Source: JABCYV01 sp963696025
GTDB lineage: Bacteria > Acidobacteriota > Terriglobia > Terriglobales > Acidobacteriaceae
Direction of reading: 5' to 3'
Length of the DNA: 64,000 nt
NCBI GenBank assembly: GCA_963696025.1
Contig: CAVOII010000014.1
Span: forward strand, 806,001 to 870,000
Translations under genes and position numbers: made by a program
The notes under the pieces: model-generated
Told to the model about the DNA's origin: nothing
The model's input: only the letters and a program-made list of their open reading frames with translations
Database searches by the model: none
Part shown: positions 53,410 to 62,747 of the stretch, in pieces
How the letters are laid out: each line of letters starts with the position of its first letter
Numbering within the stretch: the first letter of the stretch is position 1

Positions 53410-53615
53410 GAAAATGGCCTCGATATGAGTTCGGCTCGAAGCGGGATTATATGCACCAGCAGAGCCGCACCGCAACCCCTGATGCCCTGAGCACTCTCCG
53501 CAGGCGTCTTACAATTGGAGTTTGGGAAAGTTCGTGGAAGCGCAAGCCGCTCAGGCTCCATATGAGAACGAGGTTCTTGCTTGCCGTTTCTGCGTTAGTC
53601 GTTTTCCAGCTAACC

Positions 53616-53903
53616 TCACAAAAACTCCACGAACGAATCGTCGATCTCGGCGCCGTTGTTATTGACTATCCGCGCCGCCTGGCGTTCCACGTTCTTCATC
53701 AAGCCGTCCAAATAATCTCTCGAATCGGATATGCCAACCACGCCGATGGTGGCGCGGTTCCACAAGCCAGACGTATTCAGCTCCGCCACCGACACGTTAA
53801 AGTGTGCCCGCAGCCGGTCTTTCAGGCTGCGAACCACCTGCCGCTTATCCTTGAGAGACTGCGCCGCTTCAATGCGCAGTTCGAGGGTGAGAAACGCGAT
53901 CAT
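53616..53903 (-). CDS. DUF503 family (YlxP-like) protein
   Basis: The 95-residue protein is a single DUF503 domain: IAFLTLELRIEAAQSLKDKRQVVRSLKDRLRAHFNVSVAEL, then DYLDGLMKNVERQAARIVNN. In many bacteria it follows infB, as here, beside ribosome assembly genes. Its biochemical function is not established. It ends the rimP-nusA-infB transcription unit. Confidence 0.9.
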   Translation of the reverse strand: MIAFLTLELRIEAAQSLKDKRQVVRSLKDRLRAHFNVSVAELNTSGLWNRATIGVVGISDSRDYLDGLMKNVERQAARIVNNNGAEIDDSFVEFL

Positions 53904-53975
53904 TTAGTCGTCGGTCGCCAGCCCTTAGTCGTCGCGCAATCCCTGAAGGCTGAAGACCGAGACTGACGACTGCTT

Positions 53976-56882
53976 CTAAGCAATTACTTCCGCGGCGATG
54001 CGCTCGGTCACGAAGGCTTCGATGATGTCACCGACTTTGATGTCAGAATAGTTCGCGATGGCGATTCCGCATTCCATGCCGTTACGAACTTCGCTGGCAT
54101 CATCTTTGAAGCGCCGCAGCGAGCTGACCTTGCCCTTGAACATGACAACGTTGTCGCGCAGCAAGCGGACTTCGGAGTCACGCTTGATGATGCCGTCGGC
54201 CACCCTGCAGCCGGCAATCGTGCCCACCTTCGGGATGCGGAAGGTCTCGAGCACTTCGGCGCGGCCCTGATAAGTTTCCTTGATGGTTGGTTCGAGCAGT
54301 CCGCTCATGGCGCGCTTGATCTCATCCTGCAGCTCGTAAATGATCGAGTGCAGGCGGATGTCCACTTTTTCCTGCTCCGCCAACTCCTGCGCCTTGCGCT
54401 CGGGACGCACGTTGAAACCAATGATGATCGCGTTGGATGCCGAAGCCAACAGGACATCGGTTTCGGTGATGGCGCCCACGCCCGAGTGTAAAAGCTTCAG
54501 GCGGACCTTGTCATTCGATAGCTTGGACAGCAGATCGCCCAATACTTCGACCGATCCACCGACGTCGGCCTTCAGAATGATGTTGAGTTCCTTGGTGCCA
54601 GCTGTCTTCAATTGCTCAGCTAGGCCTTCCAGCGACACGCGGGAACTCTTCGCCAGAGTGGCCTCGCGGGCCTTTTGCTCGCGGTATTCGGAGATGCCGC
54701 GCGCTTTATCGCGATCGGCAACCACTACAAATTGGTCGCCAGCCTGCGGCAGTCCTTCCATTCCCAGGATTTCAACCGGCGTCGATGGGGGCGCTTCCTC
54801 GAGCTGCGCTCCGCGATCATCAAACATGGCGCGAACTTTACCGTAGACATTTCCGACGACGAAGTTCTCGCCGGCACGCAGTGTGCCGTTCTGTACCAGC
54901 ACGGTGGCCACCGGCCCACGACCGCGATCCAGTTTGGCTTCGAGCACCACGCCGGTTGCAGGACGATCCGGGGTAGCCTTCAGTTCTTGCAGGTCTGCGA
55001 CCAGACAGATCATTTCCATCAGCAGGTTCAAGTTGGTCTTCTGCTTCGCCGAAACGTCAACGAACACCGTGCTGCCGCCCCAGTCTTCCGGCATCAAACC
55101 GCGATCAGCAAGCTGCTTCTTCACTCGGTCCGGCATCGCATCCGGTTTGTCAATTTTGTTCACCGCGACGATGATCGGAACTTCCGCGGCATGGGCGTGG
55201 TCGATGGCTTCAAGCGTCTGCGGCATGACGCCATCGTCGGCCGCGACGACCAGGACGACGATGTCGGTGGCCTTGGCGCCGCGAGCGCGCATACGAGTAA
55301 ACGCTTCGTGGCCTGGTGTATCCAAGAACACAATCTGCCGGCCGTACGCGGGTGACTCTTTGTCCTGGATCGTAACTTTGTACGCGCCAATATGTTGGGT
55401 GATGCCGCCAGCCTCGCCTCCTGCAACATTAGTCAGGCGAATTGAATCCAGCAGCGTCGTCTTGCCATGGTCGACGTGGCCCATGATCGTGACCACAGGG
55501 GGCCGTGGCACGCTTTCAGCAGCGGCGCCTTCCTCGCCGGCGGCGGCATCGGAAACTTCTTTTGCGGCTTGCTCTTCGAAGGTGATCACATTTGTGTCAG
55601 CCCCGAAGAAGCGCGCCATTTCGCTCGCCAGTTCGGTGTCGAGCGTCTGATTGATGGTGGCGAACACGCCGCGTGCCAGAAGGCGCGCAATCAAATCCTT
55701 GGCGCGGATTCCCAGCTTTTCCGCCAGATCTTTGACGCTGATGCCTTCTGTAATCGTAATGCTGCGCGTGATTGGCTGCGGCTCGTTGGAGAGCGACAGC
55801 CGCGGCGGCGGAGTGTAGCCCTTCATCGGGCCTTCCTTGACTCCGCGCGGAACGTACCGCTGGCCGGGTCGGCGCGCAGGCCCTCCGGGCCGGCTGCCGG
55901 GGCGGGTTGTCGGCCCTGGAGGCAGCGCTCCCGGGCCCACTCCCAGCGGGCGCGTGCCGGTCGGTGACTGCCGCGTCGGATGCATCGGCCTGCGTTCGCC
56001 GGGACGCAACACCGGACGCGAAGTTGGCGCTCCGGGACGCGGGCGCTGGAAGATGGGCTGTCCGGGAACCGGACGACCAGGAACGGAGCGTGCGGGGACT
56101 GCCGGTGAGCCAGCTGAAGCCGCTGGCGCAGCTGTCCTTATCGGAGCCTTGTACACGGGACGCGGCCCGGTTTGTGGCACGATCATGCGCGGAGGCGGAA
56201 CGTGCGGTGATGCCGGCGCACTCGGTGTCGCTGGCCTGGCCGTCATGGTCGCTGGCTGTGATGCAGGTGCCCCAGCTTGAGGCGACGACGCCGCGGCAGG
56301 AGGTGCAGACGCTGCGGCCACTGGTCCTGCCGAAGGCGTAGCTTGCGTCGGCATCGCGGGGGCCGCAGGTCGGGCGGACACGGCCGTGACCGGAGCCGGC
56401 GGCGCGGGAACAGTAAATGTCGGTCTTGCTGAAGGAGTGGGGACCACAAAGCGCGGCGGCGCCGCCGCCGGGGCTTTCGCCGGTTCGGGAACTGGAGGTT
56501 TCGCAGCAGACGGAGGCGGTGCAATCGTCGCCGGTTTGGTTTCCACCTGCGGAGCCGCGGCAGCGGGACGAGACGGTTCGGTAGCCGGCTGCTGCTTGCT
56601 GATGATTGCCTTCAGAACGTCGCCCGGCTTGGAAATGTGGGAGAGATCGATCTTGGTTTTGATTTCGTCCAGGTCGCTGCGGCCGGCGCGTGAAGATCTC
56701 GTTGAAGTCTGCGCCTCGCTGGTGGCGCGGAAGTGGGCCCGCACCTTTTCCGCTTCGTGGTCTTCAAGGGAACTGGAATGGCTCTTCTTCTCCGTGACTC
56801 CAATCTCTGGAAGTACGTCGAGGATTGCTTTGCTTTTAACTTCCAGCTCCCTGGCCAGATCGTTTATTCGAATCTTGGTCAT
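53976..56882 (-). CDS. infB: Translation initiation factor IF-2
   Basis: IF-2 is the GTPase that places initiator tRNA on the ribosome. The 968-residue protein has an N-terminal IF2_N domain (about 1-55), a very long Pro/Ala/Arg-rich linker, a second IF2_N region near 385, then the G domain (from about 465) with PPVVTIMGHVDHGKTT, DTPGHEAF and NKIDKP. Domains II-IV follow, with KDKARGISEYREQKA and the C-terminal initiator tRNA-binding part. The linker is unusually repetitive, which is common in high-GC genomes. Confidence 0.98.
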   Translation of the reverse strand: MTKIRINDLARELEVKSKAILDVLPEIGVTEKKSHSSSLEDHEAEKVRAHFRATSEAQTSTRSSRAGRSDLDEIKTKIDLSHISKPGDVLKAIISKQQPATEPSRPAAAAPQVETKPATIAPPPSAAKPPVPEPAKAPAAAPPRFVVPTPSARPTFTVPAPPAPVTAVSARPAAPAMPTQATPSAGPVAAASAPPAAASSPQAGAPASQPATMTARPATPSAPASPHVPPPRMIVPQTGPRPVYKAPIRTAAPAASAGSPAVPARSVPGRPVPGQPIFQRPRPGAPTSRPVLRPGERRPMHPTRQSPTGTRPLGVGPGALPPGPTTRPGSRPGGPARRPGQRYVPRGVKEGPMKGYTPPPRLSLSNEPQPITRSITITEGISVKDLAEKLGIRAKDLIARLLARGVFATINQTLDTELASEMARFFGADTNVITFEEQAAKEVSDAAAGEEGAAAESVPRPPVVTIMGHVDHGKTTLLDSIRLTNVAGGEAGGITQHIGAYKVTIQDKESPAYGRQIVFLDTPGHEAFTRMRARGAKATDIVVLVVAADDGVMPQTLEAIDHAHAAEVPIIVAVNKIDKPDAMPDRVKKQLADRGLMPEDWGGSTVFVDVSAKQKTNLNLLMEMICLVADLQELKATPDRPATGVVLEAKLDRGRGPVATVLVQNGTLRAGENFVVGNVYGKVRAMFDDRGAQLEEAPPSTPVEILGMEGLPQAGDQFVVVADRDKARGISEYREQKAREATLAKSSRVSLEGLAEQLKTAGTKELNIILKADVGGSVEVLGDLLSKLSNDKVRLKLLHSGVGAITETDVLLASASNAIIIGFNVRPERKAQELAEQEKVDIRLHSIIYELQDEIKRAMSGLLEPTIKETYQGRAEVLETFRIPKVGTIAGCRVADGIIKRDSEVRLLRDNVVMFKGKVSSLRRFKDDASEVRNGMECGIAIANYSDIKVGDIIEAFVTERIAAEVIA

Positions 56883-56987
56883 CCGCCCTTTTGTCCTCCG
56901 GACCGTCCCGCTAAGTCTTCATATCAACCTCACGGCGTCATTTTTAGTTCAGCTCTCGTGTCTGTCAAAGTGCACAAGAGGTGCAAT

Positions 56988-58508
56988 CTATTTCTCAGCT
57001 TCTCGCTGGCCATCTTCTTGCTTGTCATCCGAGGACGCCTGCCCCTCGGTGGGTTCTTCTGCTGTTGCAGACGTTTCTGCTGCAGAACCTGCCGACTCAG
57101 TTTCCGTGACTGCCTCCAGACTCTCGGCTGGGGGCTCGACAGGTTCTTCAGCCACTTCCGCGGCGGCGTCGTCACTGGGGGCTGTTTCTACCGCCGCCTC
57201 ATCGGGAGCTTGCGCAACCGCCTCTCCGCCTTCCAGGCTGGAGAAATAATTATTGACCGCCAAGCTGATTTTTTCCACCGTTTTGGGGCCAATGCCTTCG
57301 ATGGCCTCCAGTTGCTCGGGGGTCATGTCCGCCAGAGCCTCGACGGTAGTAACACCCGCGGCGCCCAGCTTCTCAATCAGTCCTTCGCCCAAGCCTTGCA
57401 CGCTATCCAGCGGAGTCGAGGTCGATCCTACTAACGCCGACATCTGCTGTTCCACTTCCTGCCGCTTCTCTTCCTCGCTCTTGATGTCGATCTTCCAACC
57501 CAGCAGCTTTGCCGCCAGGCGGACGTTCTGCCCCTTTTTGCCGATGGCCAGCGAGAGCTGACTGTCGTCTACAACAACTTCCAATTGCTTATCGCCGCTG
57601 TCTACCACCGTGACCCGGCTCACCTTGGCGGGTTGCAGCGCCTTTTCTGCGAAGGTGACGGCGTCTTCGTGATACTCAATAATGTCAATCTTCTCGCCCC
57701 GCAGCTCGCGGATGATGGACTGTACCCGCATTCCCTTCATGCCCACGCAAGCGCCAACGGCGTCTACATCTTTGTCCTTCGACATGACGGCGATCTTGGT
57801 ACGCTCTCCCGCCTCACGTGCGATGGCACGGATGACAACGGTTCCGTCGTAGATTTCCGGCACTTCAGTCTGGAACAGGTGCTGCACCAACTCAGGTGCA
57901 GCTCGCGACACTACCACGGCCGGACCTTTGGAAGCCCGCTCCACGCGGGCGATGACCACACGCACGCGCTCGCCCATGGCAAAAGATTCCAACCGTGACT
58001 GCTCTTTGCGGGGCATGCGCGATTCCGCCTTACCCAGATCGAAGATCACGTCCGGGCCTTCAATGCGCTTCACGGTGGCATTGACGATTTCTCCGACCCG
58101 TCCGATGTATTCGTTGTATACGGTGTCACGCTCTGCCTCGCGCACCTTCTGGAAAATCACCTGCTTCGCCAGTTGCGCCGCGATCCGTCCCAGGATGCCC
58201 TCAGTCACCTTGGGAATTTGCAGCTCGCCGCCGACCTCGACATTGGGATCGAGCTTGCGCGCGTCATCCAGCGTGACCTGCAGAGAGGGATCTTCCACCT
58301 GTTCAGGAGCCTCTACCACAGTCTTGACTGCGAAGGCACGGATCTTGCCCGTTTCTTTGTCCAGTTCGGCGCGCAGATTTTCCTGGGTCTTGTAGTATTT
58401 GCGGGTGGCGACCACGATTGCGTCTTCAACCGCGCTCACTACAATCTGGGGATCAATCCCCTTTTCCTTGCTCAGCGCGTCGATGGTGTTGTACAGCTCA
58501 CTTGCCAT
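56988..58508 (-). CDS. nusA: Transcription termination/antitermination protein NusA
   Basis: NusA binds RNA polymerase and nascent RNA. The 506-residue protein has the N-terminal polymerase-binding domain, an S1 domain near 130-200, two KH domains near 225-345 (GACVGMKGMRVQSIIRELRGEKIDII; LSLAIGKKGQNVRLAAKLLGW) and a helix-hairpin-helix region near 385-435. A long acidic, Ala/Glu-rich tail follows. It lies between rimP and infB, the usual order. A palindrome sits in the 91-base gap before it. Confidence 0.97.
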   Translation of the reverse strand: MASELYNTIDALSKEKGIDPQIVVSAVEDAIVVATRKYYKTQENLRAELDKETGKIRAFAVKTVVEAPEQVEDPSLQVTLDDARKLDPNVEVGGELQIPKVTEGILGRIAAQLAKQVIFQKVREAERDTVYNEYIGRVGEIVNATVKRIEGPDVIFDLGKAESRMPRKEQSRLESFAMGERVRVVIARVERASKGPAVVVSRAAPELVQHLFQTEVPEIYDGTVVIRAIAREAGERTKIAVMSKDKDVDAVGACVGMKGMRVQSIIRELRGEKIDIIEYHEDAVTFAEKALQPAKVSRVTVVDSGDKQLEVVVDDSQLSLAIGKKGQNVRLAAKLLGWKIDIKSEEEKRQEVEQQMSALVGSTSTPLDSVQGLGEGLIEKLGAAGVTTVEALADMTPEQLEAIEGIGPKTVEKISLAVNNYFSSLEGGEAVAQAPDEAAVETAPSDDAAAEVAEEPVEPPAESLEAVTETESAGSAAETSATAEEPTEGQASSDDKQEDGQREAEK

Positions 58509-58550
58509 AAAAGTATTCCGAGACGTTTCGAGTCGCGGTCGCAGGTGTCA

Positions 58551-58593
58551 GGTCTCAGGAAAACTTGCGGCCTGGCACCAGAAACCTGAGACC
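58551..58593. repeat. Palindrome between rimP and nusA
   Basis: GGTCTCAGG and CCTGAGACC form a nine-base inverted pair 25 bases apart within the transcribed gap of the operon. It could fold as an mRNA hairpin and may be a copy of an acidobacterial intergenic repeat. Confidence 0.4.
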
Positions 58594-58599
58594 CGCCCT

Positions 58600-59097
58600 T
58601 CAAATTTCAGGCACCAAATTCGCCTTTTCCACGTTGCTCAGTTCGACTTCCAACTTTTCCGGCGTCGACTCTCCCGCCCTCGGCTTCTTCCTATCCAGTT
58701 TTCTCAAATCCAGTAGCAAGCGTCCTTGATGGAAACTTTCCAGCCGTCCTTCGAAATGGCGGTTGCCGTGTACCGGATTTCGTATTGTCAGCTTCACTCG
58801 GCTTCCGGTGAAGCGCTCGAAATCGGCCGGACGGGACAATTTGCGATCCAGTCCCGGAGACGAAACTTCTAACGTGTACGAATTCCCCGGCACCACATCT
58901 TCGACGTCAAGAATCGTGCCTACTTCGCGGCTCAGGTTCGCGCAATCCTCGTGCGTGACACCAGCGGGTTTATCAATCACAATGCGAAGCATCCGGGCTT
59001 TGCCTCCGCCGCGCAACTCCACTTCCACCACCTCCAGCCCGCTGGAGGCTGCTACCCGCTCGGCGATCGCGCGTACTTGATCGACGTCAAATCCCAT
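58600..59097 (-). CDS. rimP: Ribosome maturation factor RimP
   Basis: RimP assists 30S subunit maturation. The 165-residue protein has the RimP N-terminal domain (DQVRAIAERVAASSGLEVVEVELRGGGKARMLRIVIDKP, then EDCANLSREVGTILDVED) and a C-terminal SH3-like domain. It is the first gene of the rimP-nusA-infB-DUF503 operon, with the normal order and strand. Confidence 0.95.
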   Translation of the reverse strand: MGFDVDQVRAIAERVAASSGLEVVEVELRGGGKARMLRIVIDKPAGVTHEDCANLSREVGTILDVEDVVPGNSYTLEVSSPGLDRKLSRPADFERFTGSRVKLTIRNPVHGNRHFEGRLESFHQGRLLLDLRKLDRKKPRAGESTPEKLEVELSNVEKANLVPEI

Positions 59098-59145
59098 GAA
59101 GCCAATAACTTAGCTTTATCGTATGCGGCCAGAAACAGGCTGAAA

Positions 59146-59169
59146 CTAAAAAGTGGGCTTGCGCCCACT
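59146..59169 (-). terminator. Rho-independent terminator after the VWFA-related gene
   Basis: On the minus strand AGTGGGC pairs with GCCCACT around GCAA, followed by TTTTAG. It lies past the end of the frameshifted C-terminal region of the VWFA-related gene, in agreement with a once longer gene. Confidence 0.7.
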
Positions 59170-59299
59170 GGTGTGCTCCGCCAAATCCTGGTACTACACA
59201 ACAGTTTTCAAATACAAATATACGCCGCTCGGATCAAAAAAACAAACGTGTAGGGGCGGGCGTCCGCGCCCTTGCGGCCAAGGCTGGCGCTGACCTCTT

Positions 59300-59594
59300 C
59301 TACTGCGTCAAGGGAGCATCAATCGTTCCCACTAAACCGGTGCGGCTGTCCTGGACCGCGAGCCGCAACTGATTCGTGCCGCCTTGCGGATCCAAATCCA
59401 TGTGCAGCATCAGTCCTTTTTGCAATATCTGCTGATAGATCTCCGCATTGAAGGACTGATCTACTTTCTGACTGCGCTCAATAGCATCTTCCCTTGAGGA
59501 GAAAAGATGGTTGCATAGAACGCGACATTCAGCCTCTTGCCCCCGGACGCATCCTCAGTTGAAAGCGTGCTGGCATCCACCAGGAAATCAACTC
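59300..59594 (-). pseudogene. Out-of-frame C-terminal part of the VWFA-related gene
   Basis: This DNA translates as PPSNSAPGKVGVDFLVDAST and on to LSAVRK in one frame, then VDQSFNAEIYQQILQKGL and on to IDAPLTQ with a TAG stop in the next. Read as one chain these are the expected end of the VWFA-related protein. The main frame enters this region at about 59635 and shifts, and the second shift is near 59465. Each junction fits loss of one base. Confidence 0.8.
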
Positions 59595-61046
59595 CTACTT
59601 TGCCCGGCGCGGAATTGCTGGATGGAGGCCGCACACGCTAAAAGCCACCAGCCTTGCGGGAACAGCATCTCCCAGAGCGGCGCCCACATCCTGTTGCGGG
59701 TTGTATCCTTTAGTCTGGGTGGGATCAATGGCGAAGTAACCGCGCCGATGCTGGACGTCGACGGCCTCCTGTTTCACTTTCACCTTAATCGTGCGGTACT
59801 TGCCATCATATTTCTTGTTTTCTGGATAGTAGCCCAGGGTGTAAGTTGCAAGAGTATCGTCAAATGCTCGCACCACAGCAACTTTGATTTCATTCTGGTT
59901 GACGTAAGCTCGGCCACCGGTCTCGCGCGCCATTTCCCGCATGGTCTCCTGCGAATCCGTCCCCAGTGAGATCGAGAGGCCTCGCGCATCAATCGGGTAA
60001 ACCGCGACTTGAGCGTTTGACAGTCTGGCCGCAGTTTCCCGGATCTCCTTCGCATGCAGTTGCCGGAAAGTTGCCGCAAGATTACCCGCGGCGTGCTCCC
60101 CCACGCGGCGGGTGTTCAGGCTAGGCAAGTCTTCCGCCAATTCCGCATTCGTCAGGGTACGATCCTCGGGAATAAGAGAGAGCGGAAGCCTCCCGGTCAC
60201 CCAGATAAGGTTCTTGCGCCCGGGAAGCCCTCCCAGGATGCGCGACAGGCTGCTCAGGGCATTGAGGGTCAATATGGTCCGCTGATCCTCGGCATAAGCC
60301 ACTTGCGCATCCTCGAAGCTTTGCAGTGCAGCCTGCGCACTGGCCATTGCCTGAGCCGCTCCAACCCCTGGGGTACCTGCAACGAACGGGGCCGGACCCG
60401 CGCTGGCGTCCAGACTGGTCACGACATCGCCCGCGGTTGGCGATCCTGTCGTTGCAAGCGTAGGCTGCCCCGCGCGCATGAATTCCCGGGGCTGTGGAAT
60501 ATAGCGTTGCAGTGCTGAATACAAAATTTGCGGATCGCTCGTAAAATCCTGCAGCACCCGTAGCGAATCTGTAAGAGCGAAGATCGCGAGGCGCTGGCTA
60601 GGCCGGTATTGGTCGTGCACAAAGCTCAGCATCTGACGTCGGGCATAAGCTTGATCCGAGAAAGAAGTATTGAGAGCATCCAGCAACATCACCGTAATCG
60701 GCCCTCCGGGAGCACGGTATTGCTGCCGATTTGAGTAAATGCCGGGCGGCAATGTCGACGGGCCTGGACCCGTATTTTCGCCTGGAATAACAAAGTTGGC
60801 GATTTTTTGCACCTTGCCGTTTTCTTCAACCACAAAGTCTTCGGGGTGGAGTCCAGCCACTGGCTTGCCTTGTTTATTGGTCACGACTACATCGACGAGC
60901 ACGAGATGTGTGCTGACACGTATGGTTGGAGGCGGAACCTCAGTTCCAGAAGGCGGTGAGGCTTGAAACCAACCGCCTAATGCCGTCGCCACCATCGCAA
61001 TCGCGAGCAGGCGTAGCCACCGCCTCCCAATCAGGCGGGTGCTCAT
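59595..61046 (-). CDS. Secreted VWFA-related protein of acidobacterial type, C-terminus frameshifted
   Basis: The 483-codon main frame encodes a signal peptide (about 1-30), then the VWFA-related acidobacterial domain: STHLVLVDVVVTNKQGKPVAGLHPEDFVVEENG near 44 and ITVMLLDALNTSF near 107, then GRKNLIWVTGRLPLSL near 290 and YPIDARGLS near 368. AGGAGG lies seven bases before the ATG. The protein is cut short: the frame shifts within the last ~20 residues (SVCGLHPAIPRRAK is aberrant) and the real C-terminus continues in other frames. The function of this family is unknown. Confidence 0.9.
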   Translation of the reverse strand: MSTRLIGRRWLRLLAIAMVATALGGWFQASPPSGTEVPPPTIRVSTHLVLVDVVVTNKQGKPVAGLHPEDFVVEENGKVQKIANFVIPGENTGPGPSTLPPGIYSNRQQYRAPGGPITVMLLDALNTSFSDQAYARRQMLSFVHDQYRPSQRLAIFALTDSLRVLQDFTSDPQILYSALQRYIPQPREFMRAGQPTLATTGSPTAGDVVTSLDASAGPAPFVAGTPGVGAAQAMASAQAALQSFEDAQVAYAEDQRTILTLNALSSLSRILGGLPGRKNLIWVTGRLPLSLIPEDRTLTNAELAEDLPSLNTRRVGEHAAGNLAATFRQLHAKEIRETAARLSNAQVAVYPIDARGLSISLGTDSQETMREMARETGGRAYVNQNEIKVAVVRAFDDTLATYTLGYYPENKKYDGKYRTIKVKVKQEAVDVQHRRGYFAIDPTQTKGYNPQQDVGAALGDAVPARLVAFSVCGLHPAIPRRAK

Positions 61047-61133
61047 AAGCGTCCTCCTAAATGATGGTTGACTTGGACCACTTCTGGGCGTGCTCGCAAA
61101 CACTATTATCTTTAGCCGTCCTTGGCAAGCTAT

Positions 61134-61162
61134 TTGCCTCAGCCGCCAACCGTCTCTAGAAT
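61134..61162 (+). promoter_or_regulatory. Candidate sigma70-type promoter of guaB
   Basis: TTGCCT and TAGAAT are separated by exactly 17 bases, matching four and five of six consensus positions. A start near 61169 would leave a 22-base leader to the guaB ATG. Confidence 0.55.
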
Positions 61163-61190
61163 AGAAATCAATCTTTCGACGAGAAAACTT

Positions 61191-62696
61191 ATGATTCATT
61201 TCCCTGTCCCCGAGGCCCTCACCTTCGATGACGTGTTGCTGCTGCCCGCTCACTCCGACGTAGTCCCGGCGCAGACCAATACCCAGACCCAGCTCACGCG
61301 CAATATTGGGTTGAACATTCCGGTGATCAGCGCCGCCATGGATACGGTCACGGAATCGCACATGGCGATTGCGATGGCGCAGCAGGGTGGCATGGGAGTC
61401 GTCCATCGCAATTTGTCGATTGAGCAGCAGGCCGAGGAAGTGGACAAAGTAAAACGCTCGGAGAGCGGCATGATCGTCGATCCTGTGACGATGTCGCCCG
61501 ACGCCAAAGTTTCGGACGCGCTCGAAGTCATGCGCAAATACAAAATTTCCGGCGTGCCCATCACCAAGAATGGAAAGCTTGTGGGTATCCTTACCAATCG
61601 CGATCTGCGTTTTGAGACCCGCTTCGACATTCCCATCAGCAAAGTAATGACCAAGGAAAACCTGATCACGGTAGCCGTCGGCACCACCCTCGAAGACGCG
61701 GAAAAGATCCTGCACAAACATCGGGTTGAGAAGTTGCTGGTGGTAGATGACAAATACAACCTGAAGGGCCTAATCACGGTAAAAGACATACAGAAGAAAC
61801 TGAAGTACCCCAATGCCGCCAAAGACTCGCATGGGCGCCTGCGGGTGGGCGCGGCCATCGGCGCCACCGGCGATTTTCTAGAGCGCGCGCAAGAACTGGT
61901 GAAGTGCAAGGTGGATTTGCTGGCGGTGGACAGCGCTCATGGCCATTCCGCTCGGGTGTTGGAAGCGATCAAGATGGTGAAGTCCAAACTGCCGGAAGTG
62001 GATTTGATTGCCGGTAACGTCGGAACTTTCGATGGCGCCTGCGAGCTGGCTCGGGCGGGCGCGGACGCAATCAAAGTCGGCATTGGGCCCGGCTCGATCT
62101 GCACCACCCGCATCGTTACGGGAGCCGGGGTGCCCCAGATGACGGCGATCTCGGAAGCCTACCGCGCCACCAAAGATGCAAGCGTTCCCATCATTGCGGA
62201 TGGCGGCATCAAGTACTCGGGCGACATCACCAAGGCGTTAGCGGCGGGCGCAGGCGCTGTAATGATCGGATCGCTTTTCGCCGGGACGGACGAAAGTCCG
62301 GGCGAGATGATTCTCTATCAAGGGCGGTCGTTCAAATCCTATCGGGGCATGGGATCGCTCGGCGCTATGGCGTCGGGATCGAGCGAACGCTATTTCCAGA
62401 ACATCGATGGCGACGCTTCCACCGCAATGCCCGTCATCGGAGAAGACTCCAATCGTCTCGGCAAGTTGGTTCCGGAAGGCATCGAGGGACGCGTTCCTTA
62501 TCGTGGCTCGGTCGCAATGATCGTGCATCAGATGGTAGGTGGATTGAAGTCAGGCATGGGCTACTGTGGCTGCGCCACCATTCCGGAACTGCTGCAGAAG
62601 ACTCGCTTTGTCCGCATCAGCGGTGCCGGCTTGCGCGAGAGCCACGTGCACGACGTCATGATTACGCGCGAGGCGCCCAACTATGCGGTGGAGTGA
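61191..62696 (+). CDS. guaB: Inosine-5'-monophosphate dehydrogenase
   Basis: GuaB converts IMP to XMP, the first committed step in GMP synthesis. The 501-residue protein has LTFDDVLLLPAHSDVVP near 10, two CBS domains (about 95-215, KISGVPITKNGKLVGILTNRDLRF), the catalytic loop GIGPGSICTTRIVTGAG (nucleophile Cys) near 302 and DGGIKYSGDI near 340, then SSERYFQ and EGIEGRVPYRGSV. The ATG fits the usual N-terminus; a TTG further upstream is not needed. Confidence 0.97.
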   Translation: MIHFPVPEALTFDDVLLLPAHSDVVPAQTNTQTQLTRNIGLNIPVISAAMDTVTESHMAIAMAQQGGMGVVHRNLSIEQQAEEVDKVKRSESGMIVDPVTMSPDAKVSDALEVMRKYKISGVPITKNGKLVGILTNRDLRFETRFDIPISKVMTKENLITVAVGTTLEDAEKILHKHRVEKLLVVDDKYNLKGLITVKDIQKKLKYPNAAKDSHGRLRVGAAIGATGDFLERAQELVKCKVDLLAVDSAHGHSARVLEAIKMVKSKLPEVDLIAGNVGTFDGACELARAGADAIKVGIGPGSICTTRIVTGAGVPQMTAISEAYRATKDASVPIIADGGIKYSGDITKALAAGAGAVMIGSLFAGTDESPGEMILYQGRSFKSYRGMGSLGAMASGSSERYFQNIDGDASTAMPVIGEDSNRLGKLVPEGIEGRVPYRGSVAMIVHQMVGGLKSGMGYCGCATIPELLQKTRFVRISGAGLRESHVHDVMITREAPNYAVE

Positions 62697-62747
62697 GGGC
62701 GTGAGAAAGATTACGCCGCGCCAATTTCGATCTACCGGCACGTCCGC

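Noticed and set aside
53451..53966. Plus-strand frame with a signal peptide-like start (MRTRFLLAVSALVV)
   Set aside because: After about 20 codons it reads antisense through the DUF503 gene. The signal-like start is coincidental.
54675..55355. Long plus-strand frames opposite infB and nusA
   Set aside because: They are antisense to well-conserved genes and arise from skewed codon use in high-GC DNA.
61047..61721. Upstream extension of the VWFA-related protein
   Set aside because: The added residues have no signal peptide sense and run antisense to guaB. The ATG at 61046 has an ideal ribosome-binding site.
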